Positions 58,880 through 64,000 of a stretch of DNA of 64,000 nt are shown one piece after another; position 1 is the stretch's first letter, and each line of letters starts with the position of its first letter. Under the pieces are notes generated by a model. That model had not been told where the DNA came from, ran no database searches, and worked only from the letters and a program-made list of their open reading frames with translations. A program made the translations under genes and the position numbers. The stretch is from Triparma columacea (lineage: Eukaryota > Sar > Bolidophyceae > Parmales > Triparmaceae), in NCBI GenBank assembly GCA_030267965.1, contig BRYA01000336.1, positions 1 to 64,000 of the forward strand, read 5' to 3'.

Positions 58880-61800
58880 TTAACCCCTCCTCTTCCTCCT
58901 CCTCTTGGCCGTCTGCTGCTCCGCGTCTTCCATCTCCTTGAGATCAACTTTGCGCCTGGCGATTCCCACCCAGCGTGAAGCTCTCGACTGCCAGCTCGTC
59001 TCCTCTCCCTTGATCTTAGCCATGGTATCCCTCTGGATCCTCTGCACGTTATCCGCAGCCATAATCCTCCTGTCCGTGATGGTCTGAACCGAAAGTTGCT
59101 CCTGCCTATCGAAGATCGCCCTGTCCATGGCTTCAACCTTTGCGTGCTCCATCTCAGCCCTGGTCTGCTCGCCATCTATGAGCTCCTCCAACTCAATGAT
59201 GCTGTTCCTGTGGGCCTCGAGCATCTCGCTACTGACTGCTCCCTCCTCCTCTCTCGCAGCTTGCTCTGCGGCGTCGTTCTCGACCTTCCTCTCCTCCTTT
59301 AACCTGTTCAGTTCCCTCGTCCTCAGGTCGACCTCAATTTGGACCCTGTCCGCTGCCTCGGCCATTTTTTGTTCGAAGACCCTCCTCTCTTCGTCTATAA
59401 CCTTCTGCTTCTGCTTCTCAAACTCATTGTAATCAACCTCTATCTTTCTGATCTTGACGCTCTGATCAGCCTCCAGACTCCTCCTATCCAGCATCAACTG
59501 GTTTCCATCCTCCTGCAAATTGAGGCCCTCAATCCTCATCGCCGCGCCGAAGAACCAGTCGTCCTCCTCCGGCATCCGCATGGTCAAGTTCATGACCATC
59601 TCCCTAAGTTCGTCTCCCCTAGATCTGAATTTCTTCCCCACGCTATCTCTGCCCATCCTCAACCACCTTATAGCCAAGGCCTTACTAGCAGCATTCAACT
59701 CGACCTCCCACTTCTTGGCCCTTTCTACGGACTCGGGGTCGACATTGTCCATACCTGCAATCTTAGCCTTGCCCCCGTCCAGCTTCCTCTTCCTCATCCT
59801 GTCCGCGTGCCTCTCCATCTGCTTCCTGGCATCAGGCCTGGGAAAGACACCCCCAATCCTCTTCCTTGCAGCCTCGAGCCACTTGCCCATCATCTTGCCC
59901 TCATTACTGGCGTTCGTGACGAAGACCTGGTCGAAGACGACCTCCTCGTCCTCCTCGTCACTGCTGATGTCATCTGGCCTGGTTGGCCTTCCAGCCCCAG
60001 GAAGCTTGGCCTCCCTCTTGAGCCTCTCCTGCTCGAGCTTGTCCAAGCAGAAGTGGCACCTAGTGATGTACTGGGCCTTGCTCCTGAAGAAAGCCTTCCA
60101 GAGGTTAGGATCTTTCTCGTTCACACTGTACTGCTGCTCGAACTCCCCAATCAGCCTGTCAATGGCGTACTGGTCGAACTCCCCATTCGTAGCCAGGCCG
60201 ACGCTCAATATAGCCCCGTTGTCTTCCGTCCTGGCACACACGCTGCAAGCCGGCTCCTTGTGGCTCTGAATGATTCCCGTGATAAGCTTGTTGAAGGCCC
60301 TCCTTTTCCTAGCCTTCTCCAGCCATAGCCTTGCGATAGCCAGGCTAGGCCCCACCAGAGGAGCCCTGGGCCACTGCCTCCTCATGTCCTCCAGCTCGTC
60401 TTCCTCGTCACTACTGACGTCGCTTCTGTCACCTGGTTTCCTGGCGCCCTCCCCCATGGCCATAAGCTCCGCGTACACGTCCCTAATGTACTCAACCACG
60501 GGTCGGCCATCAGGGCCGACGCTCTCAAGACTCCTCGGCGTCAGAAGCTCAACCAAGTGCTGCAAGATCCAGGGCCTGTTCCTGTCCAAGAATCTGTGCC
60601 TGAACCTCTCGCTGTTGAGGGCCTGGAGTTCCAACCTCTCCTGCTCCAAATCGGCCTGCCTCCCCTCTCCGATGGCCAACTTCGCCGCAACGTCGTCGTC
60701 CACCGTACCCTCGATCTGTTTCGTGACCCATAGCCCCCTCCAGCCAAAGTACCTGATCTGCACGTCACTCAACCTCATCAAGCCCCTCTTGACCAAGTCG
60801 CATATGCAGAAGAAGATCAAGAAGATCATTGGCATCACAGGGTCTCCGAAAACAGCGTAATTCTTCCTCAAGAAGATGGTTACGGCAAACATGTTATTAA
60901 GCATGCCAAGAGCAAAGATTGCGAGCAAGAAGTAATACTGGGAACTAAAGCACATGAGGTCTAACGTTTGCATGCCCTCGGCGATACTCTCGTCGAGGGT
61001 CTCGCTCTTGAGCATCCACCGCTGCTCCCTCGTGCTAAATCGGTAACGCTGGTAGCTCACGTAGTCGTAAACCTTCCAACCGTGGATCAATTCCTGAGTG
61101 TTCAGGATGAACATATCCATCGTGAAACTAAAGGGAAGCATGTAAGCGACGAAAATCGTGTAGAACACCATCTCGTTCTGCCTGATTCCATAATTGTTAG
61201 GCATCTGACACTCGTTGAAGTAGACGATGAGGAAGACGTTGATGAACACGCTGAGAATACCCCCGGTAATCTCAACGCTATATACAGAGTAACTGTCTAG
61301 CAAGGGCTCAATTCCTTCACTCTCCAACTCGATCTCCTCATTGATCCTCCTCCACTCGAGCTCCTCCGCCTGCTTCTGGGCCCTAGTCAATCTTTTCCTC
61401 TTGGCGAACTTCCTCTTGAAGATCATCTGCCACCGAGGGAGGAGCTTCCAACCAGTCTTTAAGGCAGGGTCAAGGTAGAGTCGCTCGATAATCATTACGC
61501 TCAATTCCACAAAGTATGAGAACGTGAAGTCCATGAAATCACTAGCTCCCATGGTCACGAGAATCTCGCTGACTTCAATGATGACCACCAAGGGGGCATT
61601 CATCAAATGTTCCCTCAGCAGGTCGCCCATTACGACATCCATGACCATCTGAATGGCTTTGAACACCATGATCATCTCGTACACGTGAGCCTCAAAGAAC
61701 GAAGAATAGGAAAATTCCCAGATCAAGAGCAAGAAAGCCTCGAGGCAGAACGATCCCCAAATCAGGTGACTCCTCTTCCACAACATTGGCGTCCAGACTG

Positions 61801-64000
61801 GACTGGGGGGGACGGGCTCTTCGTCTTCATCGTCCAGGTCGTCCCCGCCAAGATCATTCTGGCCGCCATCGTCCTCGACGTGCTCGTCCATCCAGTCCGG
61901 AACTATCAACTGTGTTCCCAACACTGTCGTGTATATCCCAACAGCGAGGAGCCCGCAGCCAATCCTTCCAACCCTGTAGTCCTCAATCCTCTCGTTTGTA
62001 AGCGCCAAAGTATCAAGCCAGCTCCCGGGGATGCCCTCAAAATTTAAGTCCGCGGGCCAAACTCCGGCAGTGGCAGTATCTGGTTCGTCAACTCCAAACC
62101 AACCCCCCCAGAAGTCCCCAGGATCTTTCTGACCGAACCACTTCTTGACCGCAATCAAAGTGATAAAGTAAGGCACCGAGGCTAAAGAGCAACCGACAAT
62201 GGGCGCGTCTGCGATAATCGCGACAAGAGTCATGGCATGGAAGGCTGGAGGGTGCCTCAAGTTGGTGAGCAACCTATTGATTGCCCAAATGAGGGCAGCA
62301 TTGAGGATGCTCATTATTCCTACCAACGTGAAGAAAGCAATGTAGACATACGAATTGAACTCGAACCTATTAAGCAACTCGAACCAAGCAAGAGCATAGA
62401 AATGGAACTCGAGCTTGTAGTTGTACGAGATAATTTCTCCAGTAATGTCGACTTCGCACGGCTCATAACCGTAACTCTTCATACTATCCAGAATTACCTG
62501 GTTGCCTCCGAATGCGGGAGGCTTGATGGTCGTGCATAAAGTGTCAAAAAGTACATCTCCGCTCACAAGCGTCTTCAAGCCCTTCGCCACTTGGAAGTAC
62601 TCCAGCAATAACCTAACGTCCCTAGGAATGCAATTCTTCATCCCGCTTTGCTCGGCGTCTACTGTAACAGGGACGAGATCGTCGGTCGTAGCAGTCTTGT
62701 CATCGATGTAGCTTCTTCTTCCCCACCTCTCGAGGAGGACACCGTCCTCGTTGTATTTTGCCTCAAAACCTAGCTCTGAAGGAGTGGGAACCTTGGTGAT
62801 CCTGAAGAGAACGGTATCAGGCTCAGCCTCGTACCATCTAAGGGCACCAGTGGAGGTTTCTACACTCTCTTCGTACACGCAGTCAATGTACACTCCTCTG
62901 CTGTCCCTCTCCATGACTACTTCACCGTCCTCGTTGAACTTTTCAGTACTCAAGACGGCAAGGTTGCAACGGTCACTCTCGGGCTTCATGAGCTGGTTCC
63001 ACGGATACTGGCTCACGTGCAGCGTGTCGTCGTACTCTTGAATGGTACAATCTGGGTGCTCCTCCAGCAACCTACTGATACTCATATAGTTATCAAAGCC
63101 GTCGCAATTACTAAAGTATGGAAGGTAAGGGAGCGTCAAGTATTCGAAACTATCTCCTCCAGGATTTCCGTTGGGGAAATAGGGGGTTTTGTCTCCGTAA
63201 CCCCACCAAAGAGCCGTCTTCTGGACCAATGCAATGGGATCCCTCACAGGAATCGGCTCGTTGTCCAATTCGTCAGTTCTACCCTCAGGGTCGATGTCCT
63301 CCTTGACGATGGTGATACTGTCGGTGAAGTTACCTTCGTTATTCTCATTCAGCCAAGCAGCGTAAAGCTCAATTTGCTTAGCCTGCTGCTTCCTTCGGTT
63401 CACCCTGTCTTCGTATCCAAGCTTCTCGTGGGGCTGACCAGGAGATGTCGTCGCGTCCCCTATACCGATCTTGAAAGGCCTGCTGATCAGGACCCTATTC
63501 TCGAACTCAATGTCAACAGTTTTGACCGGCAAGTTGAACGGGAGCTCAATATTGGTGGGATTCTCACCGCCATCTAAGAACTTCTTCTCCAGGACAGCCA
63601 TCCACATGTTCGTGGTATAACCTTCGCCATCGTAGTCAAAACGCTGAGGAGTGTGCACATGCAGCTCACCTTTGTCGTATCCTCCGAAATAATCTTGAAA
63701 GTCGGGAGAGTAGCTCCCGTGAAGCAGCTCCAGAACGGGGGTAAGCTCGACGTTCTTGATAGCGTGAATGCTAAACTGAACAATCTGGTGCTTGTCATCG
63801 GGGAATCCACTAACCTTTCCGTTGCTATTGAAGTACGTCGGCATGGGCTCCGGCTGGCACCTGCAGCACCCAGGTGTCGTAATCCAGAATTCATTGTCCT
63901 TGATTGTGTCAGTTGGCGTATCGCCGGTGTGCCATGGACGGAACATCGGCTCTTCCCCTCCCTTTGAAAGCAGAGGAGTGTTGCCCACAATGATCTTAAT
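58880..64000 (-). CDS. Large multi-pass membrane protein with coiled-coil tail, partial at right edge
   Basis: Open from the window edge to TAA at 58880-58882; at least 1,706 codons are visible and no start is reached, so it is partial. The N-terminal ~520 residues are soluble with WD/Tyr/Pro-rich sequence. About nine membrane segments follow, for example YVYIAFFTLVGIMSILNAAL, CGLLAVGIYTTVLGTQLIV, GSFCLEAFLLLIWEF, GGILSVFINVFLIVYF, FYTIFVAYMLPFSFTMDMF and MIFLIFFCICDLV. A cytoplasmic region contains two CxxC pairs (CSVCARTED and CHFCLDKLE) that may bind zinc. The last ~350 residues are highly charged coiled coil ending RRKRRG. I do not recognise the family; the size and topology recall channel- or receptor-like proteins of flagellates. 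It converges with RidA. Confidence 0.78.
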   Translation of the reverse strand: MKIIVGNTPLLSKGGEEPMFRPWHTGDTPTDTIKDNEFWITTPGCCRCQPEPMPTYFNSNGKVSGFPDDKHQIVQFSIHAIKNVELTPVLELLHGSYSPDFQDYFGGYDKGELHVHTPQRFDYDGEGYTTNMWMAVLEKKFLDGGENPTNIELPFNLPVKTVDIEFENRVLISRPFKIGIGDATTSPGQPHEKLGYEDRVNRRKQQAKQIELYAAWLNENNEGNFTDSITIVKEDIDPEGRTDELDNEPIPVRDPIALVQKTALWWGYGDKTPYFPNGNPGGDSFEYLTLPYLPYFSNCDGFDNYMSISRLLEEHPDCTIQEYDDTLHVSQYPWNQLMKPESDRCNLAVLSTEKFNEDGEVVMERDSRGVYIDCVYEESVETSTGALRWYEAEPDTVLFRITKVPTPSELGFEAKYNEDGVLLERWGRRSYIDDKTATTDDLVPVTVDAEQSGMKNCIPRDVRLLLEYFQVAKGLKTLVSGDVLFDTLCTTIKPPAFGGNQVILDSMKSYGYEPCEVDITGEIISYNYKLEFHFYALAWFELLNRFEFNSYVYIAFFTLVGIMSILNAALIWAINRLLTNLRHPPAFHAMTLVAIIADAPIVGCSLASVPYFITLIAVKKWFGQKDPGDFWGGWFGVDEPDTATAGVWPADLNFEGIPGSWLDTLALTNERIEDYRVGRIGCGLLAVGIYTTVLGTQLIVPDWMDEHVEDDGGQNDLGGDDLDDEDEEPVPPSPVWTPMLWKRSHLIWGSFCLEAFLLLIWEFSYSSFFEAHVYEMIMVFKAIQMVMDVVMGDLLREHLMNAPLVVIIEVSEILVTMGASDFMDFTFSYFVELSVMIIERLYLDPALKTGWKLLPRWQMIFKRKFAKRKRLTRAQKQAEELEWRRINEEIELESEGIEPLLDSYSVYSVEITGGILSVFINVFLIVYFNECQMPNNYGIRQNEMVFYTIFVAYMLPFSFTMDMFILNTQELIHGWKVYDYVSYQRYRFSTREQRWMLKSETLDESIAEGMQTLDLMCFSSQYYFLLAIFALGMLNNMFAVTIFLRKNYAVFGDPVMPMIFLIFFCICDLVKRGLMRLSDVQIRYFGWRGLWVTKQIEGTVDDDVAAKLAIGEGRQADLEQERLELQALNSERFRHRFLDRNRPWILQHLVELLTPRSLESVGPDGRPVVEYIRDVYAELMAMGEGARKPGDRSDVSSDEEDELEDMRRQWPRAPLVGPSLAIARLWLEKARKRRAFNKLITGIIQSHKEPACSVCARTEDNGAILSVGLATNGEFDQYAIDRLIGEFEQQYSVNEKDPNLWKAFFRSKAQYITRCHFCLDKLEQERLKREAKLPGAGRPTRPDDISSDEEDEEVVFDQVFVTNASNEGKMMGKWLEAARKRIGGVFPRPDARKQMERHADRMRKRKLDGGKAKIAGMDNVDPESVERAKKWEVELNAASKALAIRWLRMGRDSVGKKFRSRGDELREMVMNLTMRMPEEDDWFFGAAMRIEGLNLQEDGNQLMLDRRSLEADQSVKIRKIEVDYNEFEKQKQKVIDEERRVFEQKMAEAADRVQIEVDLRTRELNRLKEERKVENDAAEQAAREEEGAVSSEMLEAHRNSIIELEELIDGEQTRAEMEHAKVEAMDRAIFDRQEQLSVQTITDRRIMAADNVQRIQRDTMAKIKGEETSWQSRASRWVGIARRKVDLKEMEDAEQQTAKRRRKRRG

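Noticed and set aside
1..64000. tRNA, rRNA, CRISPR array, phage or bacterial operon features
   Set aside because: No tRNA B-box-like sequence in a cloverleaf context and no rRNA were seen; spliced introns and the telomere show a eukaryotic chromosome, so CRISPR and operon readings do not apply.

Overview
The window is the left end of a eukaryotic nuclear chromosome. It opens with ten perfect TAACCC repeats (the C-rich strand of a TTAGGG telomere), then about 0.5 kb of degenerate CCCACA-type minisatellite, then 25 closely packed protein genes. The introns are mostly short (about 70-120 bp) with GT-AG ends. The gene content (plant-like P3A proton pump, Sec6, axonemal CFAP46 and CFAP263/CCDC113, MetX, BspA-type leucine-rich repeat proteins, a START-domain giant) fits a unicellular, probably photosynthetic stramenopile such as the bolidophyte/Parmales or diatom lineages. 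That placement is inference from gene content only. All gene models below were assembled by eye from open frames plus splice sites with phase checks; none is confirmed by transcripts.

Layout. 1-977 telomere and subtelomeric repeats. 978-7682 (-) giant protein with three START-like domains and a duplicated multi-pass membrane module. 8260-11237 (-) exocyst subunit Sec6. 11399-12842 (-) acylated EF-hand protein. 13252-15802 (+) unknown multi-pass membrane protein. 15870-18109 (-) importin-alpha-like armadillo protein. 18605-22755 (+) plasma-membrane H+-ATPase, with a 920-bp intron holding three tandem ~285-bp repeats. 22934-23247 (-) 63-residue protein. 23627-32603 (+) CFAP46. 32718-34886 (-) GRK/AGC-like kinase. 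35463-37862 (+) unknown protein with an in-frame TAG. 38320-39557 (-) CCDC113/CFAP263 with a 10-nt microexon. 39773-40978 (+) AGC-type kinase next to a 32-N gap. 41072-42794 (-) homoserine O-acetyltransferase. 43316-45664 (-) two tandemly duplicated leucine-rich repeat genes. 46079-46519 (-) VOC protein. 46959-47943 (+) proteasome alpha7/PSMA3. 48177-48848 (+) Cys-rich unknown. 49245-49835 (+) mitochondrial bL20. 49956-52334 (-) BCS1-like AAA protein with a SAM-like tail. 52763-54262 (-) MORN protein. 54721-55611 (-) dCTPase-like MazG protein whose two halves are in swapped order. 55702-56024 hAT-type MITE with 8-bp target-site duplication. 56092-57956 (+) cytosolic-type SHMT. 58230-58797 (+) organelle-targeted RidA. 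58880-64000 (-) large membrane protein cut by the window edge.

The genes are ordinary housekeeping, transport, signalling and cilium genes on alternating strands, with many divergent pairs sharing 200-600 bp promoters. There is no operon-like pathway cluster. The most unusual items are the circularly permuted dCTPase, the BCS1-SAM architecture, the triple-START membrane giant, the hAT MITE, the tandem repeats in the ATPase intron, two long reading frames broken only by an in-frame TAG at a possible 3' splice site, and 3' splice regions that contain near-pure C homopolymers.
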